From contig NZ_QWGL01000033.1 of the NCBI RefSeq assembly GCF_003435375.1, positions 1 through 27,035 on the forward strand: 27,035 nt of DNA. The letters are read 5' to 3'. Made by a program: the position numbers and the translations under genes. This document shows positions 15,418 through 23,785 of this stretch, one piece after another. The stretch is from Clostridium sp. AM34-11AC (GTDB lineage Bacteria > Bacillota > Clostridia > Lachnospirales > Lachnospiraceae). The notes under the pieces were generated by a model, which did no database searches, was not told where the DNA came from, and was given only the letters and a program-made list of their open reading frames with translations. Positions within the stretch are counted from its first letter, which is position 1; each line of letters starts with the position of its first letter.

Positions 15418-16629
15418 TTACTTCATAGATTCCAGAATGGCGTCCGCCAGCGCTTCCAGCTCAGTGCGCTTGTCCGCGCCCATGGACGATGCGAGGCTGA
15501 GCCGCTCGTTGAGCACCGTCATGTTTTTAAGCTCGTCGTTGACGAATTTCTGCATGAGGTCGCCGGACTTCACCGCCCACGAGCCGTTTTCAATGATGGC
15601 AAAGGTGCGGTTTTGCAGATTCAGCGCCTTCATGTCCATGAGGAAGTCGTGCATGGCGGGGTAGATGCCGAGGTTGTAGGTCACGGAGGCCAGAACGATG
15701 TGACTGTACTTGAAGGCCTCGGAGATCAGCTGGGAGACATGGGTGGAGGACACATCGTACATCGCCACCTTGCTCATGCCCTTGTCGCAGAGCGACGCCG
15801 CCAGAGCCTGCGCCGCGTTCTCCGTGTTGCCGTACATGGAGGCGTAGACGATGAGCACGCCCTGGGTTTCAGGGGCATAGCGGCTCCAGGTGTCGTACTT
15901 TTCGATGAACCAGCCCAGATCCTTGCGCCACACGGGGCCGTGGAGCGGGCAGATATACTTGATCTGATCCAAAACGCCGCCGGCCTTTTTCAGCAGGAGC
16001 TGGATGTGGGGACCGTACTTGCCCACGATGTTAGTGAGGTAGCGGCGGGCGTCGTCCAGCCAGTCCCGCTCGAAGTCCACCTCATCGGCAAACAGCTTGC
16101 CGTCCAGCGCGCCGAAGGTGCCGAAAGCGTCGGCGGAAAAGAGGACGCCGTCGGTAACGTCGAGGGTCACCATGGCCTCCGGCCAGTGGACCATAGGCGC
16201 ACCCACAAAGGTGACGGTGTGCTTACCGAAGGAGAAGGTATCGCCCTCCTTCACCTCGATGCACTCATGCCCGTCCACATGGAAGCCGAACTGACGCATG
16301 AGCATGAAGGCCTTCTCGTTGGAGATCAGCTTCACCTTGGGATGGCGCAGCAGGATCTCCTCGATGCAGGCGGCGTGATCCGGCTCCAGATGGTTGACCA
16401 GCAGGTAGTCCAGCTCGCGGCCGTTCAGCACATATTCTAAATTTTCCAAAAGCTGGCGGCAGGCAGACCAGTCCACCGTGTCAAAAAGCACCGTCTTTTC
16501 GTCCAACAGGCAGTAAGCGTTGTAGCTTACGCCCCGGGGAATGGGAAAGCAGTTTTCAAACAAGGCCAGGCGATGGTCGTTGGCGCCTACCCAATAGAGA
16601 TCATTTGTTACTTTACGCACGCAATACAT
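15418..16629 (-). CDS. fprA: Flavodiiron protein (FprA), copy 2
   Basis: This 403-residue paralogue of the protein at 10463-11644 has the same di-iron ligands: H80, E82, D84, H85 (NHLEPDHAA), H148 (MVHWP), D167 (SADAF) and H230 (PLHGP). The FMN-binding flavodoxin domain begins near 255 (IVYASMYGNTENAA). It reduces O2 or NO with electrons from rubredoxin. AAGGAGG precedes ATG 16629. The gene starts 22 bp after the acyl-CoA dehydrogenase fusion, which ends in a rubredoxin domain, so its electron donor is probably the neighbour's C-terminal domain. Both are likely under the Rrf2-type regulator upstream. Confidence 0.95.
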   Translation of the reverse strand: MYCVRKVTNDLYWVGANDHRLALFENCFPIPRGVSYNAYCLLDEKTVLFDTVDWSACRQLLENLEYVLNGRELDYLLVNHLEPDHAACIEEILLRHPKVKLISNEKAFMLMRQFGFHVDGHECIEVKEGDTFSFGKHTVTFVGAPMVHWPEAMVTLDVTDGVLFSADAFGTFGALDGKLFADEVDFERDWLDDARRYLTNIVGKYGPHIQLLLKKAGGVLDQIKYICPLHGPVWRKDLGWFIEKYDTWSRYAPETQGVLIVYASMYGNTENAAQALAASLCDKGMSKVAMYDVSSTHVSQLISEAFKYSHIVLASVTYNLGIYPAMHDFLMDMKALNLQNRTFAIIENGSWAVKSGDLMQKFVNDELKNMTVLNERLSLASSMGADKRTELEALADAILESMK

Positions 16630-16651
16630 CTTATCTTACCTCCTTCACGGC

Positions 16652-18565
16652 TCAAGCCTTTATAAATTGATCCTTCGCCTCCGCGCACTCGGGGCACACC
16701 CACTCGGCGGGAAGCTGCTCAAAGAGCGTACCGGGCGCGATTTCGCTGTCCTCGTCGCCCAGCTCCGGCACATACTCGTAACCGCAGCCGCCGCAGACAT
16801 AGCGGTCGCCGATGGGGGTGGGCTTCGGCGGCGTGGGCCGCTTCATCTTCACCATGGGCGGCGCGGGCTGCTTCTCTCCGCTGTCCAGCGCGGCGGCCAG
16901 CAGAGGCAGGATCTCCGCCACATCGCCCACGATGCCGTAGTCGCAGTTCTTAAAAATGGGGGCGTTGCCGTTTTTATTGATGGCCACGATGGTGGAGGCG
17001 TCCTTGATACCCTTGAGGTGCTGGGTCGCGCCGGAGATGCCGCAGGCAATGTAGAGGTTACCGGTGAACTTCTGACCGGACATACCCACATAGCGGTTCA
17101 GGGGCAGATACTTGAGGGTCTCCGCCACGGGGCGGGAGGAACCGATGGCCGCGCCGGCGGCCTTGGCCAGCGTCTCTACCAGCTTCATGTTCTTTTTCTC
17201 TCCGATGCCCTTGCCCGCGGAGACTACGCGCTCCGCCTGCGGAATCGGCGTATCCATGGGGATGCCCACGGAGAAGTCGTGGCCGTCCTTTTTCAGCGCC
17301 GCCACAAGGTCGGCCACCTGCTGGGCGGCATCCCCCTCCCGGAAGATGGTCATTTTGCGGATACCGGTGATGGGCGCGGGCTTCTTGGCTGCCGAGCGTC
17401 TCTCGCCGCCGGAGCTCTTGCCCAGCCTGCCCACCAGATGGGAGGCGATGACCACCCGCTGGATCTCGTTGGTGCCCTCGTAGATGGTGGTAATCTTGGC
17501 GTCACGGTAGGCCCGCTCTACCTCCATGCCCTTGAGGAAGCCGCTGCCGCCGTGGATCTGCAAGGCGTCGTTGGTGACCTCCAGCGCGATGTCCGAGGCG
17601 TACATCTTCGCCATGGCAGACTCCATGCCGTAGGGCGCGTGCTGCTCCTTCAGCTCCGCCGCGGAGTAGATAAGGAACCGGGCGCAGCGCAGCTTGGTGG
17701 CCATATCCGCCAGCTTGAAGGCGATGCTCTGCTGGGCCGCGATAGGCTTACCGAACTGGATGCGCTCCTTGGAATAGCTCAAGGCCTGTTCAAACGCGCC
17801 CTGAGCGATGCCCAGCGCCTGGGCGGCGATGCCAATGCGTCCGCCGTCCAGCGTGGACATGGCGATCTTAAAGCCGTCCCCCTCCTTGCCCAGCAGATTT
17901 TCCTTGGGGACCTTTACATCGTTGAAGATCAGCTCCGCTGTGGAGGAGGAGCGAATACCCATCTTGTCATAGTGATCGCCGAACTCAAAGCCCTTCCAGC
18001 CCTTCTCCACGATGAAGGCGGAGATGCCCCGGGTGCCGATGTCCGGAGTGGTGACGGCGAAAACCACATAGGTGTCCGCCTTGGGAGCGTTGGTGATGAA
18101 GATCTTGCCGCCGTTAAGGAGGTAGTAATCCCCCTTGTCCAGCGCGGTGGTCTCCGTGCCGCCGGCATCGGAGCCGGCGTTGGGCTCCGTCAGGCCGAAG
18201 GCGCCGATTTTCTCGCCCTTGGCCAGCGGGATCAGATATTTCTTCTTCTGCTCCTCGGTGCCGTAGGCGAAAATGGGCCACGAGCCGAGGGAGACATGGG
18301 CGGAAAGGATCACGCCCGCGCCGCCGTCCACACGGGCCAGCTCCTCCACCGCGATGGCGTAACTCAGGGCGTCAAGACCGGCGCCGCCGTACTCCTTGGG
18401 GTAAGGAATGCCCATCCAGCCCAGCTTACCCAGCTTCTTGACAGCCTCCTCGGGAAACTCATTGTTCTGGTCCATCAGAAATGCGAGGGGCTTGATCTCC
18501 TCCTCCGCAAAGCTCCGGATCTTCGCGCGCAGCTCTTCGTGCGCCGCCGTGGTTTGAAATAGCAT
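16652..18565 (-). CDS. Acyl-CoA dehydrogenase fused to an ETF-alpha FAD domain and rubredoxin
   Basis: Three parts can be read in 637 residues. Residues 1-385 are a complete acyl-CoA dehydrogenase: [13 protein letters not shown] (123-135) is the FAD-binding signature and E363 in YEGTNE is the likely catalytic base. Residues about 405-560 resemble the C-terminal FAD domain of electron-transfer flavoprotein alpha ([29 protein letters not shown]). Residues 588-637 are a rubredoxin with CGGCG (C591, C594) and CPEC (C624, C627). The ETF-alpha N-terminal half and ETF-beta are absent. Together these would move electrons from an acyl-CoA through FAD to rubredoxin within one chain. AGGAGG precedes ATG 18565. 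FprA follows and an Rrf2 regulator precedes, suggesting an oxidase system. Substrate is unknown. Confidence 0.92.
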   Translation of the reverse strand: MLFQTTAAHEELRAKIRSFAEEEIKPLAFLMDQNNEFPEEAVKKLGKLGWMGIPYPKEYGGAGLDALSYAIAVEELARVDGGAGVILSAHVSLGSWPIFAYGTEEQKKKYLIPLAKGEKIGAFGLTEPNAGSDAGGTETTALDKGDYYLLNGGKIFITNAPKADTYVVFAVTTPDIGTRGISAFIVEKGWKGFEFGDHYDKMGIRSSSTAELIFNDVKVPKENLLGKEGDGFKIAMSTLDGGRIGIAAQALGIAQGAFEQALSYSKERIQFGKPIAAQQSIAFKLADMATKLRCARFLIYSAAELKEQHAPYGMESAMAKMYASDIALEVTNDALQIHGGSGFLKGMEVERAYRDAKITTIYEGTNEIQRVVIASHLVGRLGKSSGGERRSAAKKPAPITGIRKMTIFREGDAAQQVADLVAALKKDGHDFSVGIPMDTPIPQAERVVSAGKGIGEKKNMKLVETLAKAAGAAIGSSRPVAETLKYLPLNRYVGMSGQKFTGNLYIACGISGATQHLKGIKDASTIVAINKNGNAPIFKNCDYGIVGDVAEILPLLAAALDSGEKQPAPPMVKMKRPTPPKPTPIGDRYVCGGCGYEYVPELGDEDSEIAPGTLFEQLPAEWVCPECAEAKDQFIKA

Positions 18566-18606
18566 ACAGGTTACCTCCTCTTAAAATTTTACAGCTCGCT
18601 TATTTC

Positions 18607-19020
18607 TTAGGGAGCGGATCTTCCGGTCAGCAGCCTGCGCAGGCTCACGGCGCGGAACGCCTCGTCCTGCTTTTGCTGCAAGACCGCCATTTGACAGTGG
18701 ATGGCGCACCTCCCGTGCTCGTCCTGCCAGCGGCATACATATCCCGGCTCCATGCAGGTGCACAGGATGCCCCGCTCCCCCATGACCTCCATGAGATCGT
18801 AGAGGGAGGTCGCATCCAGATCGCCGGACAGTTCGCAGCCCCCAAGGGCGCCGCGCCTTACCCGCACCAAATTACCGGCAGAGAGCTTGCGCAGGATTTG
18901 ATAGGCAAACTGATTGGGGATCAGCTCCGTTTCCGACATCTCGGCCACCGAATGCTTCTCCCCGTCCAGCAGCACCCGCAAAATGCGCAGTGCGTAGTCC
19001 GTCTCTTTGGTGATGATCAT
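18607..19020 (-). CDS. Rrf2-family transcriptional regulator (cysteine-rich)
   Basis: The 137-residue protein starts MIITKETDYALRILRVLLDG, the classical Rrf2 winged helix-turn-helix N-terminus. Its C-terminal half carries C87, C89, C96, C105 and C109, and C62 lies before it. Rrf2 members such as IscR and NsrR hold an Fe-S cluster on three such cysteines and sense O2, NO or iron. I infer a redox sensor of that kind. ATG 19020 is preferred to ATG 19029 because AGAGG is then correctly spaced. It is the first gene of an operon with the acyl-CoA dehydrogenase fusion (41 bp gap) and fprA. An inverted repeat in its own promoter suggests autoregulation. Confidence 0.88.
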   Translation of the reverse strand: MIITKETDYALRILRVLLDGEKHSVAEMSETELIPNQFAYQILRKLSAGNLVRVRRGALGGCELSGDLDATSLYDLMEVMGERGILCTCMEPGYVCRWQDEHGRCAIHCQMAVLQQKQDEAFRAVSLRRLLTGRSAP

Positions 19021-19055
19021 GCTCCACATCCTCTTTTCGCTTGCTTGTTAATGCC

Positions 19056-19087
19056 ATCATATCAATCTTGATAAATTTTGTCAAGAT
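19056..19087 (-). promoter_or_regulatory. Promoter with inverted-repeat operator of the Rrf2 operon
   Basis: The minus strand has TTGACA (19079-19084), a 17-bp spacer and TATGAT (19056-19061). The dyad ATCTTGA-N9-TCAAGAT (19065-19071, 19081-19087) overlaps the -35 element and spacer. Rrf2/IscR-type operators have a similar TTGA...TCAA layout. Binding would block RNA polymerase. Confidence 0.7.
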
Positions 19088-19363
19088 AATTTCCAAAAAA
19101 ATATATCGTTTTAACACAGACCGCTCCAGCCCGGGTCAGCTTCGCTTTCCATTCAGCGAAAAGCCATGTTCCTTACAATATAGGAGCCGAAAAAGCTGTG
19201 ACGTGGCAGTCCGCCGAAAGCAGAAAAGACTATGCCTGAAAACCAGAAAGCGGAGAAATTGGTTGGGGCTCGCAGGGGTCACCCACCCAAGGCGGATAAG
19301 GCGGTCCCTGGCAAGTCCAAGGCAAGCACCAAAGTGCGTGCTTTTCATTTTATATTCGACACA
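19088..19363. other. Intergenic stretch with a plus-strand terminator-like hairpin
   Basis: No gene is supported. GCAAGCAC-CAAA-GTGCGTGC (19322-19341), followed by TTTTCATTTT, looks like a plus-strand terminator. No intact plus-strand gene precedes it, so it may mark a lost gene. Confidence 0.4.
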
Positions 19364-20035
19364 TTATGTTATGATATGCAATAAATGTTCCATCTTACCG
19401 TCCCATTCTCTGCTGGAATCGGCGCACTCTTTCAGTTCAGTTTCGACTTCAGCATTTATCGGCAGGTTTTTCTTATAGCGGATGGTATGCTCAAGGCTTG
19501 CCCAGAAGTCCATAGCGATTGTACGGAGTTGTATCTCCACCGGCACATGGATCACTTTTTCCGCAAAGAATACCGGCAGCCGGATCGTCAGGTGCAGACT
19601 GCGATAGCCATTTGGCTTAGGGTGTGAAATATAATCTTTCTCTGTGATGATTTCAATGTCAGACTGTTTTTTTTAGCACTTTGCCAAAAAGAACACATCC
19701 TCCTCGAAAGAGCAGATCACCCGCACACCGGCGATATCCATGATATTTGTCTGCATGGTCGGAAAATCCAGAGGAAGTCCGCGTTTCTGCATCTTATTCA
19801 TAATGCTGGACGGCGACTTCAAGCGGCTTTTTATACTTTCTATCGGATTGCGATCATGCTGCAATGAAAACTCTTCGTTTAGAATTTCCAACCTGCTTTC
19901 CAGTGCTTTCAGCGCACATCGGTATTGCAGCATGACTTCCTGATACCTGCGATTTTCGCTTAAAAGGCGCTGGCACTGCAAATCATCTAAGCCTTTATCT
20001 GCCGCAACCGTCAAGCCAAATAAATTCTCACTCAT
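19364..20035 (-). pseudogene. Small alarmone synthetase (RelQ/YjbM-like (p)ppGpp synthetase) with one-base frameshift
   Basis: ATG 20035 (GGAG 5 bases upstream) opens a RelA/SpoT synthetase domain. KGLDDLQCQRLLSENRRYQE is followed by IESIKSRLKSPSSIMNKMQK and TNIMDIAGVRVICSFEEDVF. The frame hits TAA at about 19673-19675. Restoring one base just before the A run gives an uninterrupted continuation: PNGYRSLHLTIRLPVFFAEK, then HVPVEIQLRTIAMDFWASLE and ..EWDGKMEHL, ending at 19364. The repaired length, about 223 residues, suits this family of stand-alone synthetases. As written the protein loses half of the catalytic domain. The start overlaps the stop of the upstream oxidoreductase by ATGA. A base-call error is as likely as a real mutation. 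Confidence 0.85.
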
Positions 20036-21726
20036 AGCTTCTCCATTCCGCAGGGATAGGCGCTCCGCGCTGTCTGCCGCTCTTGTGTTACGACCTGATA
20101 AAAACTGTATCCGCCGGAGAGATGGGAACAGGTGAAACCGTACTGCGTCAAAAGTCGGCAGGCCAGATAACTGCGAAGCCCTGTCTGGCAATTCACATAA
20201 ACAGGCTTACCCCGGTCTAACTCGTCCAAATGCTCCCGCAGATCGTCCAGTGGAATATTGCGGAATCCATTCAAGTGCCCACGCCGATATTCGCCTTCTG
20301 TACGGACATCCAGCAGTGTCGCATTGCCATCGCAAGGCAAGTCCTCAACCTCATTCCAATGGAACTGCCGTACCTTCCCGCTCTCCAAATCCTCGATCAT
20401 AAAACCGGCCATATTGACCGGGTCTTTGGCAGAGGAATAGGGCGGCGCATAGGAAAGGTCAAGCTCCGTCAGTTCCAAGGCTGTCATTTTTGCGCGAATG
20501 GCCGTTGCCAGTACATCAATGCGCTTGTCCACGCCCTCGCCGCCAACGATCTGCGCACCCAGCAGCCGCAGGCTTTCTTTTTCATACATCACCTTCATTG
20601 CCATAGACTGTGCGCCGGGATAATAGGTAACGTGGGATGCCGGGAATAATACGACTTTGTCGTAAGCGATCCCTGCTGCCTGCGCTGCCTTCTCATTGAT
20701 CCCCGTGGAGGCCGCTGTCAAGCCAAACAGTTTCAGAACAGACGAGCCCTGAGAGCCGTGAAAGCGGCTGTTTCCGCCGCAGATGTTGTCGGCGGCAATG
20801 CGTCCCTGCTTGTTGGCAGGCCCCGCCAGCGAGATTAATGCTTTTTGGCCGGTCACGAAATGGGTGACCTCTACGGCATCGCCCACAGCGTAGATATCCG
20901 GCGCGGAGGTTTCCATCCGCTCGTTGACAGCGATGCTGCCCCGGATGCCCAGCTCAAGTCCGGCCTCTTTTGCCAGATGGGTGTCCGGCGTGACGCCGAT
21001 GGCCAGCAGCACCATGTCGGAGCGCAGCGGCTCACTTTCCTCCAGCAGCGTCAGCACGGAATCTCCGTCCTGTCGGAATCCGGTGACGGTTTCATCCAAC
21101 CGCAGAGCCACGCCGTGTCTGCGCATTTCCGCATGGACAAAGCTGGCCATATCCGCATCCAGCGGCGCTAATAGCTGCTTCAGACGCTGGACGATGGTAA
21201 CCGAAACGCCCATCTCCACAAGGTTTTCCGCCATTTCCAGACCGATAAAGCCGCCGCCAGCCAAAACAGCGGTTTTCGGCTTCTGATCCTCTACAAAGCG
21301 TCGAATGCGGAGGGTGTCTTCCACGGTGCGCAGGGTAAAGACCCGCTCGCTGTCCACGCCGGAAAGCGCAGGAACCGTCGGCTTTGCGCCGGGGGCAAGA
21401 AGCAGTTTGTCATAGTTTTCCGTGTAGACCTTCCCGCTGTCCAGTGCGTGGACGGTGACGGTTTTCTCTGCGGGATTGATCGCAGTTACTTCCTGCCGTA
21501 CCCGTACATCAATGCGAAAGCGGTCCCAGAAGCTCTCCGGAGTTTGCAGCGTCAATTCTTCCTGCTCCTTGATCACACCGCCCACATAATACGGCAGGCC
21601 GCAGTTGGCATAGGATATATAGCCGCTACGCTCGATCATCACGATCTGCGCGTGTTCATCCAAACGGCGGATGCGGGCAACGGCAGACGCGCCGCCAGCC
21701 ACACCGCCTACGATCACAACTTTCAT
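20032..21726 (-). CDS. CoA-disulfide reductase-like FAD oxidoreductase with C-terminal rhodanese domain
   Basis: The 564 residues split into a CoADR/NADH-oxidase-type flavoprotein (1-450) and a rhodanese domain (about 465-555). FAD binds at GGVAGGASAV (7-16), NAD(P)H at AGGGFIGLEMAE (166-177). C42 in SYANCGLPYY is the single redox cysteine of this family, which cycles as Cys-S-S-CoA. The rhodanese active-site cysteine is C513 in VNCQTGLRS. Fusions of this kind reduce CoA disulfide or CoA/protein persulfides and polysulfide. Start and stop overlap both neighbours by ATGA: with the thioredoxin chimera upstream and the alarmone synthetase downstream. This indicates one tightly coupled operon. 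Confidence 0.92.
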   Translation of the reverse strand: MKVVIVGGVAGGASAVARIRRLDEHAQIVMIERSGYISYANCGLPYYVGGVIKEQEELTLQTPESFWDRFRIDVRVRQEVTAINPAEKTVTVHALDSGKVYTENYDKLLLAPGAKPTVPALSGVDSERVFTLRTVEDTLRIRRFVEDQKPKTAVLAGGGFIGLEMAENLVEMGVSVTIVQRLKQLLAPLDADMASFVHAEMRRHGVALRLDETVTGFRQDGDSVLTLLEESEPLRSDMVLLAIGVTPDTHLAKEAGLELGIRGSIAVNERMETSAPDIYAVGDAVEVTHFVTGQKALISLAGPANKQGRIAADNICGGNSRFHGSQGSSVLKLFGLTAASTGINEKAAQAAGIAYDKVVLFPASHVTYYPGAQSMAMKVMYEKESLRLLGAQIVGGEGVDKRIDVLATAIRAKMTALELTELDLSYAPPYSSAKDPVNMAGFMIEDLESGKVRQFHWNEVEDLPCDGNATLLDVRTEGEYRRGHLNGFRNIPLDDLREHLDELDRGKPVYVNCQTGLRSYLACRLLTQYGFTCSHLSGGYSFYQVVTQERQTARSAYPCGMEKL

Positions 21727-22007
21727 CTTGCGCCCTCCACCATGGCGGTGATCTCCGCCTTGGACCGGTAGCCCACGGATTTGGCAACGGCCTTTCCATC
21801 CTTGAATACGACAAGCATCGGGATACTGGATACCTGAAAACGCATCGCCAGTTCCATTTGCTCGTCCACATTGATCCTGCCCACCTTGAGGGTGCCGGCG
21901 TTTTTCTCCGTGCGCTCCACGCGGCAGGGGCAGTACCCGCTGGTGCGCTTGAGACCCTCACGGATGGTGTCCACGACCTCCTGATCGGAATTGAGCTTGA
22001 TTTTCAT
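21723..22007 (-). CDS. Chimeric protein: FTR catalytic-chain N-terminus joined to thioredoxin C-terminus
   Basis: Residues 1-36 (start MKIKLNSDQEVVDTIREGLK, then CPCR with C26 and C28) match the N-terminus of ferredoxin-thioredoxin reductase catalytic chains. From about residue 37, GTLKVGRINVDEQMELAMRF and SSIPMLVVFKDG are the second half of a thioredoxin, with the cis-proline. The thioredoxin active site WCGPC and the remaining FTR cluster cysteines are both absent. The joint is in frame. The simplest reading is an in-frame deletion fusing two neighbouring genes. Whether CPC is still redox-active cannot be told. GAGGG precedes ATG 22007; the stop overlaps the CoADR start (ATGA). It is only 94 residues long. 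Confidence 0.75.
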   Translation of the reverse strand: MKIKLNSDQEVVDTIREGLKRTSGYCPCRVERTEKNAGTLKVGRINVDEQMELAMRFQVSSIPMLVVFKDGKAVAKSVGYRSKAEITAMVEGAR

Positions 22008-22045
22008 ATCGGTTCCCTCTTTCCTTTGTTCTTTGTGATGGCCCT

Positions 22046-22092
22046 ATCATAGCAAACTCCGCCCTGCCTTTCTGTAACAAGGTCACATTACA
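22046..22092 (-). promoter_or_regulatory. Candidate promoter with Crp/Fnr-like dyad
   Basis: An extended -10 (TGC before TATGAT, 22046-22051) has a poor -35. The dyad TGTAACAAGGTCACATTACA (22073-22092; arms TGTAA and TTACA) is centred about 43 bp before the expected start of RNA. That is the place where Crp/Fnr activators bind when the -35 is weak. A Crp/Fnr gene lies 2.4 kb away (24395-25051). Confidence 0.4.
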
Positions 22093-22108
22093 AAAATTTT
22101 CGCGGCAA

Positions 22109-22154
22109 CAGAAAAAGCTGTGAAGCGGCAGTTCACGTACCGCTTCACAGCTTT
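22109..22154 (-). terminator. Intrinsic terminator after the HD-GYP gene
   Basis: A perfect 15-bp stem AAAGCTGTGAAGCGG with its complement (22114-22128, 22140-22154) is followed on the minus strand by TTTTTCTG. Confidence 0.9.
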
Positions 22155-22169
22155 CGCCTATCTCGTTAT

Positions 22170-23378
22170 TCAGGCAAAGCAGGCGTTCACCTGTTCGACG
22201 ATCGCCCGATCCAACCAGCCCTTTTCAGCCATATCCAGAAGAATAGAGCAGGCTTTTTCGTGAGACATTCCAGCTTTGTAAGGACGATTTTCGGTCAGGG
22301 CCTGATAAATATCCACGCAAGCCATGATACGCTCCTGCGTATTTAACTCGGACTCGTTTTTTCCGAAGGGATACCCCGTTCCATCCAGATGCTCGTGATG
22401 AAACGCGGCCCAATCGCGCAGCTCCGCAAAGTCCTGGACTTCCGATAGAACGTAATATGTATAGGCAGCGTGATGCTTCATTTCCGCATATTCGCTGTCG
22501 GTCAGGCGTCCCGGCTTTTCCAGTATTTCATTGCCTATCGCTACCTTTCCGATGTCATGGAGTGCGCCGGCAAGATACATTTTCTGGGCGGTGTCCTCGT
22601 CAAATCCCATAAACCGGGCCAGACATTCCGCATCGTCGGCCACACCCAGAGAATGTGTACTGGTAAAGGGCGATTTGTAGTCTACAATTTTCGCGAAGAA
22701 TTTTGCCAGAGCTTTTACCTGCGCAAAATCAAGCTGCTGCTTGGTACGCGGCACTTTGCTCCACAGGCGCTCCTCCAGCCCCCTGCCGCCAAGAGAGCAA
22801 AAATGCTGTTCTGAAAAAGCGCGAAGAAACGCGTCCGCGCATTCCTCATCCACGATCCTGCCGCGTACCCGAGTAAGGAACGCGTTCGCACGCTCCCACA
22901 CATCCGGCGTAAAGACATCGGCGCGGCAGAAAGCATCCAGCAGATCGCACAGACGGATAATACGGGCGCCCAGCGGGATCTCCTGCCATGTTTTTCCGAA
23001 GGAGCCGCTGCCATCCGCGTTTTCGTGGTGGTAAAGGATGATATTTTCTACATTTGTATGAAACGGAAGCGCGGATATGTTCTCCTCGCCCATAACGCAG
23101 TGAGCGCCGAGATGCGGCAGCTCCGGCAAACATTCCGCGGCAGAGCTGTCACCACGAAATTCTTCGTGCAGATACTGCGTCAGAGCATTGTCGTGCAATA
23201 GGGCACAGACGGCAAGATCCTGCAGTGCTTCGCCAGAAACGCCAAACTGTTCGGCCGTACACACACTCATATACGCCACACGCTTGGCGTGGAACGTTGT
23301 CACATGAACCAGTTCCGCCTCCACGCAATCCAGAGCATAGGAGCAGGCACCAAGCAAGCCTAATACATCAAGTTCCAT
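22170..23378 (-). CDS. HD-GYP protein with two HD domains (putative c-di-GMP phosphodiesterase)
   Basis: Two related HD domains lie in 402 residues. The second (about 225-370) is a full HD-GYP: H274-D275 in LHDIGK, then HHEHLDGTGYP (327-337), expected to hydrolyse cyclic di-GMP at a metal centre. The first (about 28-150) has HD at 62-63 and HHENADGSGSF instead of the GYP motif, so it is degenerate and may be regulatory. No sensor or membrane domain is present. ATG 23378 lacks a good ribosome site but lies 11 bp after the desulfoferrodoxin stop, so translation is probably coupled. Its place at the end of an oxidative-stress operon links second-messenger turnover with oxygen exposure. Confidence 0.85.
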   Translation of the reverse strand: MELDVLGLLGACSYALDCVEAELVHVTTFHAKRVAYMSVCTAEQFGVSGEALQDLAVCALLHDNALTQYLHEEFRGDSSAAECLPELPHLGAHCVMGEENISALPFHTNVENIILYHHENADGSGSFGKTWQEIPLGARIIRLCDLLDAFCRADVFTPDVWERANAFLTRVRGRIVDEECADAFLRAFSEQHFCSLGGRGLEERLWSKVPRTKQQLDFAQVKALAKFFAKIVDYKSPFTSTHSLGVADDAECLARFMGFDEDTAQKMYLAGALHDIGKVAIGNEILEKPGRLTDSEYAEMKHHAAYTYYVLSEVQDFAELRDWAAFHHEHLDGTGYPFGKNESELNTQERIMACVDIYQALTENRPYKAGMSHEKACSILLDMAEKGWLDRAIVEQVNACFA

Positions 23379-23389
23379 GTGCGGAGCGG

Positions 23390-23764
23390 TCACGCTTTCC
23401 AAAGGCTGTGGAGGTTGCAGTAGGCGTAGACCGCTTCGACCTCGTCGCCCTCGCAGAGAGCAAAGCAGACCTCGGGTTTCTCGCCAGGATGCAGTTCCTT
23501 GCGCTGGTTGCCCTGCTTGGTGTGGAGGGACACCCACTCAATGTAGTGCTCCGGCAGCATGGGATGCTCCACGGAGCCGACCTTGACATGGACGATGCCG
23601 TTTTCCACTGTCCAGACAGGGACGTGCTTCTCCACGGCGGCGTCGGTGGTGCCGGGAACGATCTCGCTCATCGGCTCACCGCAACAGATGACGGGAACGC
23701 CCGTGTCCTTGACCTTGGCAATGATGTTACCGCAATGCTTGCAAATATAAAACTTCTGCTCCAT
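23390..23764 (-). CDS. dfx: Desulfoferrodoxin (superoxide reductase)
   Basis: The 124-residue two-domain protein reduces superoxide to peroxide without making O2. The N-terminal desulforedoxin centre uses C8, C11, C27 and C28. The C-terminal catalytic iron is held by H47 (EKHVPVW), H67 (EHPM), H73 (EHYIEW), C116 and H119 (YCNLHS). The catalytic pair E45-K46 is present. AAAGGAG precedes ATG 23764. It starts 21 bp after rubrerythrin, which removes the resulting peroxide, so both steps are made together. Electrons normally come from rubredoxin. Confidence 0.96.
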   Translation of the reverse strand: MEQKFYICKHCGNIIAKVKDTGVPVICCGEPMSEIVPGTTDAAVEKHVPVWTVENGIVHVKVGSVEHPMLPEHYIEWVSLHTKQGNQRKELHPGEKPEVCFALCEGDEVEAVYAYCNLHSLWKA

Positions 23765-23785
23765 GATGATTCTCCTTTTCTTTCT

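Noticed and set aside
14611..18562. Two long plus-strand open frames of about 610 and 630 codons
   Set aside because: They are antisense to nrdA, fprA and the dehydrogenase fusion, lack ribosome sites and recognisable domains, and result from high GC codon use on the other strand.
19190..19214. 25 bases nearly identical to the left arm of the terminator at 22112-22136
   Set aside because: 21 of 25 match, but the right arm is missing, so no hairpin forms; likely chance or a decayed terminator.
19668..19690. Programmed -1 frameshift in the alarmone synthetase (A-run slippery site)
   Set aside because: The zero-frame TAA comes before the A run and no slippery heptamer precedes it; a one-base deletion explains it better.
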